A stretch of DNA of 33,701 bases from NCBI GenBank assembly GCA_903917345.1, contig CAIXAE010000028.1, positions 1 through 33,701 on the forward strand. The letters run 5' to 3'. Shown piece by piece: positions 24,361-31,249 of this stretch (its first letter is position 1; each line of letters begins with the position of its first letter). The notes below the pieces were generated by a model. The model ran no database searches. It was not told the DNA's origin and saw nothing but the letters and a program-made list of their open reading frames with translations. The DNA is from an uncultured Methylococcaceae bacterium. GTDB taxonomy: Bacteria; Pseudomonadota; Gammaproteobacteria; Methylococcales; Methylomonadaceae. The position numbers and the translations under genes are program-made.

Positions 24361-24375
24361 TGTCTAGTATAGACA
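24361..24375. repeat. Small palindrome next to the terminator
   Basis: TGTCTA-GTA-TAGACA has exact 6-base arms, 3 bases before the longer palindrome at 24379-24408. It lies between converging small genes, where an operator is less expected; it may be part of the termination structure. Confidence 0.35.
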
Positions 24376-24378
24376 AAC

Positions 24379-24411
24379 AGGCTTTAATGGACATGTCCAT
24401 TAAAGCCTTTA
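24379..24411. terminator. Perfect 30-base palindrome, probable terminator
   Basis: AGGCTTTAATGGACA (24379-24393) is followed at once by its exact reverse complement (24394-24408). The T run on the right is short (TTT). It lies between the 58-codon gene (+) and the membrane protein gene (-), both of which end toward it. Confidence 0.6.
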
Positions 24412-24426
24412 ATTTATAAACATTTA

Positions 24427-24729
24427 TTATTTAGCGGGTTTTTCAGTCGCTGGAACAGGAACAGGAACTGGAACGGGTTCTGGCGCTGGAGCAATTTGCG
24501 TTGCATGTTGTTTTTCTGTTTCTGCCAGTCTCAAACGTCTTTCGCCTTCACCTTTTAAGGTCCAAGCAACCATAAATAATATGAGTGTTAGGGCAACAAT
24601 CATAAAACGGTTCGGTTCTTTTATAAAGAATAAAGGCCATTTCGGCTTGTACATTCCTAGGCTGAAAATAAGCAATGTCCATAGTAGTAAAGTAATAGAG
24701 CCTGTTAATAATCCATTCATTTCGTTCAT
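24427..24729 (-). CDS. Small membrane protein with Pro-Val tail
   Basis: 100 residues. Two membrane helices are predicted: about 7-25 (LLTGSITLLLWTLLIFSLGM) and 40-58 (RFMIVALTLILFMVAWTL). A charged stretch follows (KGEGERRLRLAETEKQ), then a tail of Ala/Pro and four Pro-Val pairs (PEPVPVPVPVPA) ending EKPAK. Pro-Val tails of this sort often span the periplasm or sit against the wall. I do not recognise a family and see no catalytic motif. The tail is coded by a 6-base tandem repeat, so its length can change between strains. Confidence 0.6.
   Translation of the reverse strand: MNEMNGLLTGSITLLLWTLLIFSLGMYKPKWPLFFIKEPNRFMIVALTLILFMVAWTLKGEGERRLRLAETEKQHATQIAPAPEPVPVPVPVPATEKPAK
24452..24481. 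repeat. Hexanucleotide tandem repeat
   Basis: Four units of GGAAC(A/A/T/G) at 24452-24475, then a decayed unit GGTTCT. It encodes Val-Pro pairs on the - strand. Slippage here would change protein length in steps of two residues without a frameshift. Confidence 0.6.
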
Positions 24730-24849
24730 TTATCTGACCTGTTTAACTGTATTTGAGGTGGGCATTATTATTAACTCAGCCATCTATTGCAAGGTTTAGC
24801 TGAATTAATGGTTATCTTTGTCTAATTTATAGCGGGATAGATAAAAAAA

Positions 24850-25047
24850 TCAAGCGTACTTGAGATCATTAATCAAATCTCTGACTGCATCTTCGCAACC
24901 ACCACACCCTGAGCAAACGCCGGATCTTTCTGCCATCGCATCAAAGTTAGTGCAGCCTTCTGCGAATAAATTTTTTATTTTGTTTTGACTCGTACCCGTG
25001 CAATGGCAAACGATGTTTTCATATTCTTCGGTATTAGCTGTATTCAT
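24850..25047 (-). CDS. Bfd-like (2Fe-2S) ferredoxin domain protein
   Basis: 65 residues of the bacterioferritin-associated ferredoxin (BFD-like 2Fe-2S) family. The cluster ligands by spacing are Cys14 and Cys16 (VCHCTG), then Cys48 and Cys51 (CSGCGGCE); Cys45 and Cys32 are extra. Bfd releases iron stored in bacterioferritin by reducing it; small BFD domains also serve other redox partners. There is no bacterioferritin gene in the window, so the partner is open. The ribosome binding site is weak. It lies 50 bases beyond metA on the same strand and may share its transcript. Confidence 0.85.
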   Translation of the reverse strand: MNTANTEEYENIVCHCTGTSQNKIKNLFAEGCTNFDAMAERSGVCSGCGGCEDAVRDLINDLKYA

Positions 25048-25097
25048 GGCGCAGGGTTTATCTATAGTAAATATTTTAATGAGTGTTATAAGAGGTG

Positions 25098-26162
25098 TTA
25101 AAGACTTAGGGGATTATTTGGATCCACTCCAGCCATGAAGGGTAGGCCTCTATTTTGGTTGGTTAATTGATATATTTTTCCTAACCAATTGTTAAAGACT
25201 GCTTTGGCGGTATCCTTCCATGTGTTATCAATGTGTTCCAAAATGTCAGCTTCAGGAAAATCATCTAAAGGCAGTTGATTGGTTTTGGCATGTCTCACAT
25301 GTACTTCATAGTTTGTTAATAACGGAAGTAAAGATTCATCGAAGTAGTGTTCAGGTAGGGGCGGATAGTCTGTTCTTTCATTTAAATAGAAACGCATAAT
25401 TTCGCGTTTGTATTCTTTAAGCAAACTAATATCATCGTACTCGGGATGGCCTTGAAAGAATACGATTCTAAAACCATCAGGACTAACAGCCAGATGCACG
25501 CCCGCTTCTTTACTAGCGGCTAATACCATAAGACCATTGCGTTCCATGTCAGCCTGGAAAACTTCATTAAAGCGAGAATGAGGCACATCAAAGCGGGTAT
25601 TAATTTCTGCGATTAAGGGATGAGTCTTATTGAGCAGTTTATGCGAAAACACTCCCCAACGTTTGCTAGGTAAGCGAGTACGTTCAATTCCGTAACAATA
25701 TTGAATAACCGCATGTGTCGCTAAGCACGAGCACATGATAGAGGTGACGTTTTCTTTTGCCCATGAAAATACTTCCATTAAAGGTTCCCAAAAATCTTCT
25801 TCGGGTAATTTATCGTGGACTACATTAGCGCCGCTAATGATTAAAGCATCTAAACCTTCACGTTGAATTTGTGAGAAAGGCTCATAGTATTTATCGATGT
25901 GTGCTTGCGCTTTAGCGCCCCGTTTTAAGCCTGGTATCGTAAAGGGGTGGACATGAAATTGCACAATTTGATTGCAAGCGCCTACTAAACGAAAGAATTG
26001 TCTTTCTGTGGCTTCTAGAGCAGCATCAGGCATCATATTAAGCAAGCCTATATGAAGCTCTCTGATATCTTGTTGACTCGCTCTTTCTGGGGCTAATATT
26101 TCTTCACCTTCATCTTGCAGGCGTTTAAAGGTAGGCAGATCAATATGAGCGACTAGAGGCAT
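25098..26162 (-). CDS. metA: Homoserine O-acyltransferase, MetA type
   Basis: 354 residues. It acylates homoserine, the first step to methionine. The nucleophile is Cys146 (SIMCSCLATHA, aligned with E. coli Cys142), with His239 and Glu241 in FFQGHPEYDD. RASQQDIRELHIGLLNMMPD and HSRFNEVF are also typical. At the position that sets acyl-CoA choice in this family (E. coli Gly111 for succinyl; Glu for acetyl), the aligned text is SGANVV with Val115, so the donor cannot be read off. The protein is about 45 residues longer than E. coli MetA, mostly from an insert before the C-terminal block NNWLGKIYQL. It is followed by the Bfd-like gene and preceded, 21 bases away, by the P-loop gene. Confidence 0.88.
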   Translation of the reverse strand: MPLVAHIDLPTFKRLQDEGEEILAPERASQQDIRELHIGLLNMMPDAALEATERQFFRLVGACNQIVQFHVHPFTIPGLKRGAKAQAHIDKYYEPFSQIQREGLDALIISGANVVHDKLPEEDFWEPLMEVFSWAKENVTSIMCSCLATHAVIQYCYGIERTRLPSKRWGVFSHKLLNKTHPLIAEINTRFDVPHSRFNEVFQADMERNGLMVLAASKEAGVHLAVSPDGFRIVFFQGHPEYDDISLLKEYKREIMRFYLNERTDYPPLPEHYFDESLLPLLTNYEVHVRHAKTNQLPLDDFPEADILEHIDNTWKDTAKAVFNNWLGKIYQLTNQNRGLPFMAGVDPNNPLSL

Positions 26163-26183
26163 AGTTTTAGTTTATTCGGGAGT

Positions 26184-27029
26184 TCAAGCGTGTTTAGCTA
26201 AAGCGTCTGTAACGAGTTTGATAAAATCATCTTCATTATTTACTTTTGCTACATCATTAGCATCTACGGTATAGCCATATTCATCAGCAATGGCTTGGTA
26301 GCGGGGAATTCTGGATTTAAATAACTCTGGAAATACCCAGGTCACAAATTCATCCGGTGGCATTACATCGGTAGATGCATAATTTTTTAAACTCATAAAT
26401 TCAGCTAATTTTTCATCCAGAAAAGCTTCTCGGTAATAGAGAGGCTTAGGGTCTGTTTTAGCACGTTCTATAATAGTTTGTTCTAATGCGGGCGGAATTT
26501 TGATGTAGATAATAAGTGTGTTATCCGCCAAGGTTTTTAAAACTTCTGGGTTATCTAATTCACAAACACTGCCACCTGCATCATTAATAAAGTGATGATA
26601 GCCATAGATGTCTTCAGCTTTATGAATAAACTCAGGCACATCATTCATTGCAGCGACTTCAGCTTGATGATGTAAATGTTGTCTACGTTTAAATTCGGTT
26701 AAAGACATACCGCCCTGTTTTGCATCACCCAATTTGCCTAAAAAAGTAGAGACAGGTGCTAAGTTATCAACCGTGATTTTATTAGAAATATAAATTGAGT
26801 CAGACATTAACAGGTCACGTAAAAAGGGTACGCTCATGGCCTGACGTTTAATGTTATCTAAAATGGGTTCTCTTAGATATTTGGTGCCTATTCGATAGTC
26901 ACCCGAATAATGAAACCATTTAGCCTTTGGTAGCTTGTTTGCTAAAGTAGTTTTACCCGCTCCTGACATGGCCAGTAAAGTGATTCTTTTTGAGGGCCAG
27001 TCTAAGAACTCCTGTGGACTCATTCTCAT
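26184..27029 (-). CDS. P-loop nucleotide-binding protein (kinase-like), unknown role
   Basis: 281 residues. A Walker A loop, LLAMSGAGKTTLANKLPKA, lies at 18-36, with Ala in place of the first Gly, as in some nucleoside and adenylate kinase-like proteins. The following WFHYSGDYRIGTKYLREPIL is a plausible substrate segment with paired Tyr/Arg residues. A second conserved-looking part is YGYHHFINDAGGSVCELDNP (about 142-161). No membrane segment is seen. AGGAAA precedes the ATG; MSPQEF two codons on is an alternative. It sits between the DUF6763 gene and metA on one strand. The neighbourhood suggests a link to amino-acid metabolism, but I do not assign a substrate. Confidence 0.7.
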   Translation of the reverse strand: MRMSPQEFLDWPSKRITLLAMSGAGKTTLANKLPKAKWFHYSGDYRIGTKYLREPILDNIKRQAMSVPFLRDLLMSDSIYISNKITVDNLAPVSTFLGKLGDAKQGGMSLTEFKRRQHLHHQAEVAAMNDVPEFIHKAEDIYGYHHFINDAGGSVCELDNPEVLKTLADNTLIIYIKIPPALEQTIIERAKTDPKPLYYREAFLDEKLAEFMSLKNYASTDVMPPDEFVTWVFPELFKSRIPRYQAIADEYGYTVDANDVAKVNNEDDFIKLVTDALAKHA

Positions 27030-27044
27030 ACAAAAATTTCCTGA

Positions 27045-27344
27045 TTAATCTAAATAATCTTCAAGGTCTACATCTTCTGGATTTGGTTTGTGTTCATCTG
27101 TATCCGAATAGCCTAAGTCATCTGATTCAACATCATCGAAGGGTGCGCTCCAATCCTCTGGGTCTTCAATGTAATCAAAAGTAGAGGCAAACCAGCTTTC
27201 ATTGTCATATTCACCAATATCACCATTAATGTATTGAACTTCAATGGCTTCATCTTTTTCATCAATAGCAACGACTTTAAATTTTAAGTTATTTTCTACA
27301 TCTTTGTACCAACTGCCAATAATGGGTTCTGCTACAGTAGTCAT
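27045..27344 (-). CDS. DUF6763 family acidic protein
   Basis: 99 residues, very acidic. It has the DUF6763 pattern: IIGSWYKDVENNLKFKVVAI, then EAIEVQYINGDIGEYDNESW, the PEDWSAPFDDVESDDLGYSD core and an Asp/Glu-rich end. The N-terminal half should be a small beta-barrel. No function is known for the family, which occurs mainly in gammaproteobacteria. It lies 15 bases upstream of the P-loop gene and starts 207 bases from the divergent leuC, so it probably leads the P-loop-metA transcript. Confidence 0.8.
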   Translation of the reverse strand: MTTVAEPIIGSWYKDVENNLKFKVVAIDEKDEAIEVQYINGDIGEYDNESWFASTFDYIEDPEDWSAPFDDVESDDLGYSDTDEHKPNPEDVDLEDYLD

Positions 27345-27428
27345 GGGTGTCGTCTCGTGAATTTATAAGTCGTTATATTAACATTTTGGTTCTTATTGTG
27401 TCTGCTACTTGCGCCAAATACGCCTTAA

Positions 27429-27458
27429 TTGCAAATTGGGCCTAAATTGAGGGATAAT
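27429..27458 (+). promoter_or_regulatory. Predicted promoter of leuC
   Basis: TTGCAA (27429-27434) and GATAAT (27453-27458) are spaced by 18 bases. The start would be near 27465, giving a leader of about 87 bases. No leucine-rich leader peptide was found in it. Confidence 0.5.
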
Positions 27459-27523
27459 ATTCTATTAAGCATTATTTTGTATGCTGTTGAATTGACTTTG
27501 TAACTCGCCATACGCTCACTACG

Positions 27524-27539
27524 AGCTTGTATGCAAGCT
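27524..27539 (+). promoter_or_regulatory. Hairpin just before the leuC ribosome binding site
   Basis: AGCTTG (27524-27529) pairs with CAAGCT (27534-27539) around TATG. It sits three bases upstream of GGAA and 12 bases before the leuC start. It could affect loading of ribosomes. Confidence 0.35.
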
Positions 27540-27551
27540 TTGGAATACGCA

Positions 27552-28949
27552 ATGAAAAAAACCATGTACGAAAAAATTTGGGACAGTCACCTCGTTGTTG
27601 ACGAGGCGGGTCAAGCTCCCTTGCTTTATGTTGATCGTCATTTGATGCATGAGGTAACCAGTCCCCAAGCTTTTGAAGGCTTAAAAATATCAGGACGAAA
27701 AGTCCGTAATCCACACAGTATTTTAGCCACAATGGATCATTGTGTACCGACTAAAAATAGAAATCTGCCGATTGCAGATCCTATCGCTAAAAAACAAATT
27801 GAAACCATGGCGGACAACTGCCGCGAAAATGGTTTAAACCTTTATGACATGCAAAATCCAAACAACGGTGTAATTCACGTTGTGGTACCTGAGCACGGTT
27901 TCGTGCATCCCGGTATGGTCGTGGTGTGTGGTGATAGTCATACAGCAACGCATGGTGCTTTTGGTGCTTTAGCATTTGGTATTGGCACATCAGAAGTTGA
28001 ACATGTCATGGCAACTCAAACGTTGCCACAAAAGAAATCTAAAACCATGCAAGTCGTGGTTAATGGTTCTTTATCTAAATATGCCTCAGCCAAAGATATC
28101 GCCTTAGCCATTACCGGTAAAATTGGTACTGCTGGTGGTACGGGTTACGTTATTGAATACACCGGTTCTGCTATTAGAGAATTATCTATGGAAGGTCGTA
28201 TGACGCTTTGTAACATGGCGATTGAAGCCGGTGCCAGAGCAGGTCTAGTAGCTCCAGATGAAAAAACCTATGAATATTTAAAAGGTCGTGAGTTTGCGCC
28301 TGCTGGAGATTATTGGGATCAAGCGGTCGCTTATTGGAAAAGTTTAACCAGTGACGAAGGCGCTGAATTTGATACCACAATTGTACTTGAAGGCGCCGAT
28401 ATCGCTCCACAAGTATCATGGGGCACTTCTCCTGAGCAAGTTGTGGGTGTTGATGGCGTAGTGCCAAGTCCTGAAAGTTTTGCTGATGAAGGTAAACGTA
28501 AAGCCTGCGAAGGTGCTTTAGCTTATATGGGCTTAACAGCGAATACCAAAATTACTGATATCCCTGTTGATTTAGTCTTCATTGGTTCTTGTACTAATGG
28601 TCGTATAGAAGATTTTAGAATTGCGGCAGAAGTCGCAAAAGGCACTAAAGTGGCGCCGGGTGTTACAGCTTTAGCAGTGCCTGGTTCTTATCATGTTAAG
28701 CAACAAGCTGAAGACGAAGGTTTAGATAAAATCTTTATTGAAGCCGGTTGGGAATGGCGTGATCCAGGTTGCTCTATGTGTTTAGCGATGAACGGTGATG
28801 AGTTAACTAAAGGACAACGCAGTGCGTCAACTTCAAATCGTAACTTTGAAGGTAGACAGGGCAAAGGTGGTCGTACGCATTTAGTATCACCTGCAATGGC
28901 GGCGGCAGCGGCAGCGGCTGGTCACTTTGTTGATATTCGCACCCTTTAA
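27552..28949 (+). CDS. leuC: 3-isopropylmalate dehydratase large subunit
   Basis: 465 residues when started at [13 protein letters not shown], which aligns with E. coli MAKTLYEK; GGAA lies six bases upstream. A further ATG at 27531 is in the hairpin and adds seven unsupported residues. With LeuD it isomerises 2- to 3-isopropylmalate (or citramalate to methylmalate) through a 4Fe-4S cluster. The cluster Cys residues are in [14 protein letters not shown] and [31 protein letters not shown] and TEVEH-like [11 protein letters not shown] are classic. It is the first gene of the leuC-leuD run, 21 bases before leuD. It can serve leucine synthesis, and isoleucine if the synthase makes citramalate. Confidence 0.97.
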   Translation: MKKTMYEKIWDSHLVVDEAGQAPLLYVDRHLMHEVTSPQAFEGLKISGRKVRNPHSILATMDHCVPTKNRNLPIADPIAKKQIETMADNCRENGLNLYDMQNPNNGVIHVVVPEHGFVHPGMVVVCGDSHTATHGAFGALAFGIGTSEVEHVMATQTLPQKKSKTMQVVVNGSLSKYASAKDIALAITGKIGTAGGTGYVIEYTGSAIRELSMEGRMTLCNMAIEAGARAGLVAPDEKTYEYLKGREFAPAGDYWDQAVAYWKSLTSDEGAEFDTTIVLEGADIAPQVSWGTSPEQVVGVDGVVPSPESFADEGKRKACEGALAYMGLTANTKITDIPVDLVFIGSCTNGRIEDFRIAAEVAKGTKVAPGVTALAVPGSYHVKQQAEDEGLDKIFIEAGWEWRDPGCSMCLAMNGDELTKGQRSASTSNRNFEGRQGKGGRTHLVSPAMAAAAAAAGHFVDIRTL

Positions 28950-28970
28950 TTAATAGGTAGAGCAAAAATT

Positions 28971-29582
28971 ATGGAACCGTACTTAAAGCATGACAGTGTT
29001 GCTGCGTTAATGGATCGTAGCAATGTAGATACCGATCAAATTATTCCTAAACAGTTTTTAAAGAAAGTAGAGCGTAGTGGATTTGGTATCCACTTATTCC
29101 ACGACTGGCGCTTTAACGATGATGGCACTGATAACGCTGAGTTTGAATTGAATAAACCTGCTTTCAAAGGCGCTAAAATTTTAGTCGCTGGTGATAACTT
29201 TGGTTGTGGTTCTTCTCGTGAACATGCGCCATGGGCGATTGCAGATTATGGCTTTAACACCATTATTTCTACTAGTTATGCCGATATCTTTTATAACAAC
29301 TGTTTTAAAAATGGCATCTTAGCTATTCGCGTGAGCCAAGAACAGTTAGATAAAGTGATGGCAGAAATCAGCGCTAACGAAGGTGTACGTTTTACGGTTG
29401 ATTTAGAAAATCAACAAGTGATTACGCCAGCGGGCAATGGCTTTAGTTTTGAAATTGATCCATTCCGTAAAGGCAACTTGTTAAGCGGCTTAGACGATAT
29501 TGGTTTAACACTGAAACATGTAGATAAAATTTCTGCTTACGAAGTGCAACACAAGCAAACTTTCCCTTGGCTTTGGGCTTAA
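28971..29582 (+). CDS. leuD: 3-isopropylmalate dehydratase small subunit
   Basis: 203 residues, the swivelling small subunit that completes the LeuCD active site. Seen are the NVDTDQIIPKQFLK start motif, GSGFGI-type RSGFGIHLFHDWRF, the NFGCGSSREHAPWA block and YADIFYNNCFKNGILAI. All are intact. A long hairpin (29593-29633) follows within 11 bases of the stop, which may separate it from the nuclease gene downstream. leuB is not in this operon but about 16 kb to the left. Confidence 0.97.
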   Translation: MEPYLKHDSVAALMDRSNVDTDQIIPKQFLKKVERSGFGIHLFHDWRFNDDGTDNAEFELNKPAFKGAKILVAGDNFGCGSSREHAPWAIADYGFNTIISTSYADIFYNNCFKNGILAIRVSQEQLDKVMAEISANEGVRFTVDLENQQVITPAGNGFSFEIDPFRKGNLLSGLDDIGLTLKHVDKISAYEVQHKQTFPWLWA

Positions 29583-29592
29583 TTTATATATT

Positions 29593-29633
29593 TTGGACTG
29601 GGTTAGATTAGTGATAGTTAACACCCAGTCCAA
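29593..29633. repeat. Long hairpin between leuD and the inserted module
   Basis: TTGGACTGGGT (29593-29603) and ACCCAGTCCAA (29623-29633) are perfect 11-base inverted arms around a 19-base loop. No T run follows on either strand, so it is not a standard terminator. It may stabilise the leuD mRNA end or mark the left border of the module. Confidence 0.6.
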
Positions 29634-29678
29634 CAAATCTATCTGCTTAATAGTTAGCTTATTAACAATACATCGATA

Positions 29679-30584
29679 ATGCCAATTTATCTTATTCAAA
29701 ATAACAAGCTAATTGAGGTCGAAGAACGAACTTTTAAGCTGGAACGTGAAATTCAGAGAGTATTTGAAGAGAACTTAACTACTCTTATGGGACTCACTTT
29801 AGTTAAAAGTGAATTTTCTATTAAAAATAAGCGTATTGATACTCTGGCATTTGACAAGCAATCGAAAGCCTTCATTATTATTGAATACAAGAGGGACAAA
29901 AGCGTAAGTGTAGTTGACCAAGGTTTTACTTACTTGAGTTTGATGTTAGAAAATAAAGCTGATTTCATTATCGAATACAATGAAACTCTAAAGCAAAATT
30001 TAAAGCGTGAAGATGTAGATTGGAGTCAAACACGCGTTGCTTTTGTTTCTACCTCCTTTACGGAAAATCAAATTCTAGCAACCAACTTTAAAGATATAGC
30101 TATTGAGTTATGGGAAATTAAGCGCTTTGAGAACAATTTATTTTCTGTCAGCGCCATTAAAAAGACTAGATCAGCAGAAAGTATTAAGCCTGTTATGCAG
30201 CAAAATAATGCCTTAATAAAAGTTATTGATGAGATTAAGGTTTATACGGAAGATGAGCATATTGACTCAACAACAGAAGAAATCGCCGAGTTATACAAAA
30301 GGTTTAGAGACGCTATACTTAATTTAACTGATGATATTGAGATTAAACCAACAAAACTTTATATAGCCTTTAAGAAAGATACCAATTTAGTTGATATTGC
30401 TATACAGAAAAAAGCTTTAAAAATTTGGATTAATGCAAGACTTGGAACCATTGATGATGCTAAATGCATTTCAAAAGATGTTTCTAATATTGGACATTTT
30501 GGTAATGGCGACTATGAAATACAAGTTAATACAGATAAAGAATTGGAATATATAATGAGCCTAATTAAACAAACACTAAAATAA
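29679..30584 (+). CDS. PD-(D/E)XK nuclease-like protein with DUF5655 tail
   Basis: 301 residues, no membrane segment. The N-terminal half carries a likely nuclease core: Asp54 in KRIDTLAFD, then Glu69-X-Lys71 in FIIIEYKRD, and Gln81 in VDQGFTYLSLML. This is the D-ExK-Q layout of RecB/NucS-like nucleases. The C-terminal ~100 residues (LYKRFRDAILNLTDDIEIKP ... LKIWINARLGTIDDAKCIS ... GHFGNGDYEIQV) match DUF5655, which is often found after such nuclease domains; no biochemical role is established here. It lies 96 bases after leuD and 45 before the MNT gene. By eye it is more AT-rich than leuCD, which fits acquisition by transfer. Earlier 'transport protein' labels for DUF5655 have no support in this sequence. 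Confidence 0.75.
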   Translation: MPIYLIQNNKLIEVEERTFKLEREIQRVFEENLTTLMGLTLVKSEFSIKNKRIDTLAFDKQSKAFIIIEYKRDKSVSVVDQGFTYLSLMLENKADFIIEYNETLKQNLKREDVDWSQTRVAFVSTSFTENQILATNFKDIAIELWEIKRFENNLFSVSAIKKTRSAESIKPVMQQNNALIKVIDEIKVYTEDEHIDSTTEEIAELYKRFRDAILNLTDDIEIKPTKLYIAFKKDTNLVDIAIQKKALKIWINARLGTIDDAKCISKDVSNIGHFGNGDYEIQVNTDKELEYIMSLIKQTLK

Positions 30585-30629
30585 TCGTCATTACCCACGT
30601 TTTTTATACCCACATAAAATCATAACGCT

Positions 30630-30914
30630 ATGAATAAACTAATTTCTGATAATCGAGTTGTTATTACAAAACTAGCCAAACAACACGGCGTTAAAACGAT
30701 TTGTTTATTTGGATCAATGGTTAAAGACGCTGTTAGCGATAACAGCGACGTGGATTTTTTGGTTGAGCTTGATCATGGATGCGATTTGTTTGATTTAGGC
30801 GAGCTGTTAATCGATTTACAAACTTTGTTACAACGTAAGGTAGATTTGGTTACTAAAACCAGCTTGCATCCCCGTCTTTCTTCGCAGATTCTTAACGAAG
30901 CCTTGCCATTATGA
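30630..30914 (+). CDS. MNT-domain nucleotidyltransferase antitoxin (MntA-like)
   Basis: 94 residues, a minimal nucleotidyltransferase. The catalytic signature is GSMVKDAVSDNSDVD: Gly28-Ser29, ten residues, then Asp40-X-Asp42, which is the GSX10DXD pattern of the MntA antitoxins that add AMP to the partner HEPN toxin. A third acidic residue, needed for metal, is likely Asp73-Leu-Val (KVDLVT). The stop overlaps the start of the HEPN gene (ATGA at 30911-30914), as is usual for these pairs. It is a cytoplasmic enzyme. The nuclease gene upstream could be a third part of the same unit. Confidence 0.88.
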   Translation: MNKLISDNRVVITKLAKQHGVKTICLFGSMVKDAVSDNSDVDFLVELDHGCDLFDLGELLIDLQTLLQRKVDLVTKTSLHPRLSSQILNEALPL

Positions 30915-31234
30915 AAGACGACAGTGTTTATCTTGAACATATCATTGATTGTATCGACAGGATAAATGAGTACACAGAATATGATCAGTTTGTATTTATG
31001 AACTCGCAAATAGTACAAGATGCGGTTATTCGAAATTTACAAACCTTAGCTGAGTCCACTCAAAAGTTATCAGATGAATTAAAAGCGAGGCATCCTGAAA
31101 TTAATTGGAAAGCGCTTTCAGGATTTAGAAATATATTGGTGCATAACTACTTGGGCTTAGATCTCCCACAAATATGGGTTGTTATTGAAAATAGACTGCC
31201 TCCGTTAAGGGAAAGTCTGGAAAAACTACTTTAA
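30911..31234 (+). CDS. HEPN-domain toxin (HepT-like ribonuclease)
   Basis: 107 residues, all helical. The RX4HXY motif is GFRNILVHNY, with Arg73, His78 and Tyr80. Arg and His make the RNase site; in studied MntA/HepT pairs the Tyr is the residue that the antitoxin AMPylates to switch the toxin off. Text around it (NWKALSGFRNIL, LGLDLPQIW) is typical of the HepT (DUF86-type) group. It overlaps the MNT gene by 4 bases and ends only 15 bases before the synthase gene. The pair looks complete and so could be active. Confidence 0.88.
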   Translation: MKDDSVYLEHIIDCIDRINEYTEYDQFVFMNSQIVQDAVIRNLQTLAESTQKLSDELKARHPEINWKALSGFRNILVHNYLGLDLPQIWVVIENRLPPLRESLEKLL

Positions 31235-31249
31235 ATACAGTCAATAATC

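Noticed and set aside
27465-27551. A leucine-rich leader peptide (attenuator) before leuC
   Set aside because: No short frame with a run of Leu codons and no terminator/antiterminator pair was found; only a small hairpin near the ribosome binding site.
27472-27732. Reverse-strand frame across the leuC start
   Set aside because: It mirrors leuC codons, has no family resemblance and no ribosome binding site; likewise other frames opposite rph, mnmG, degP-like and parB genes.
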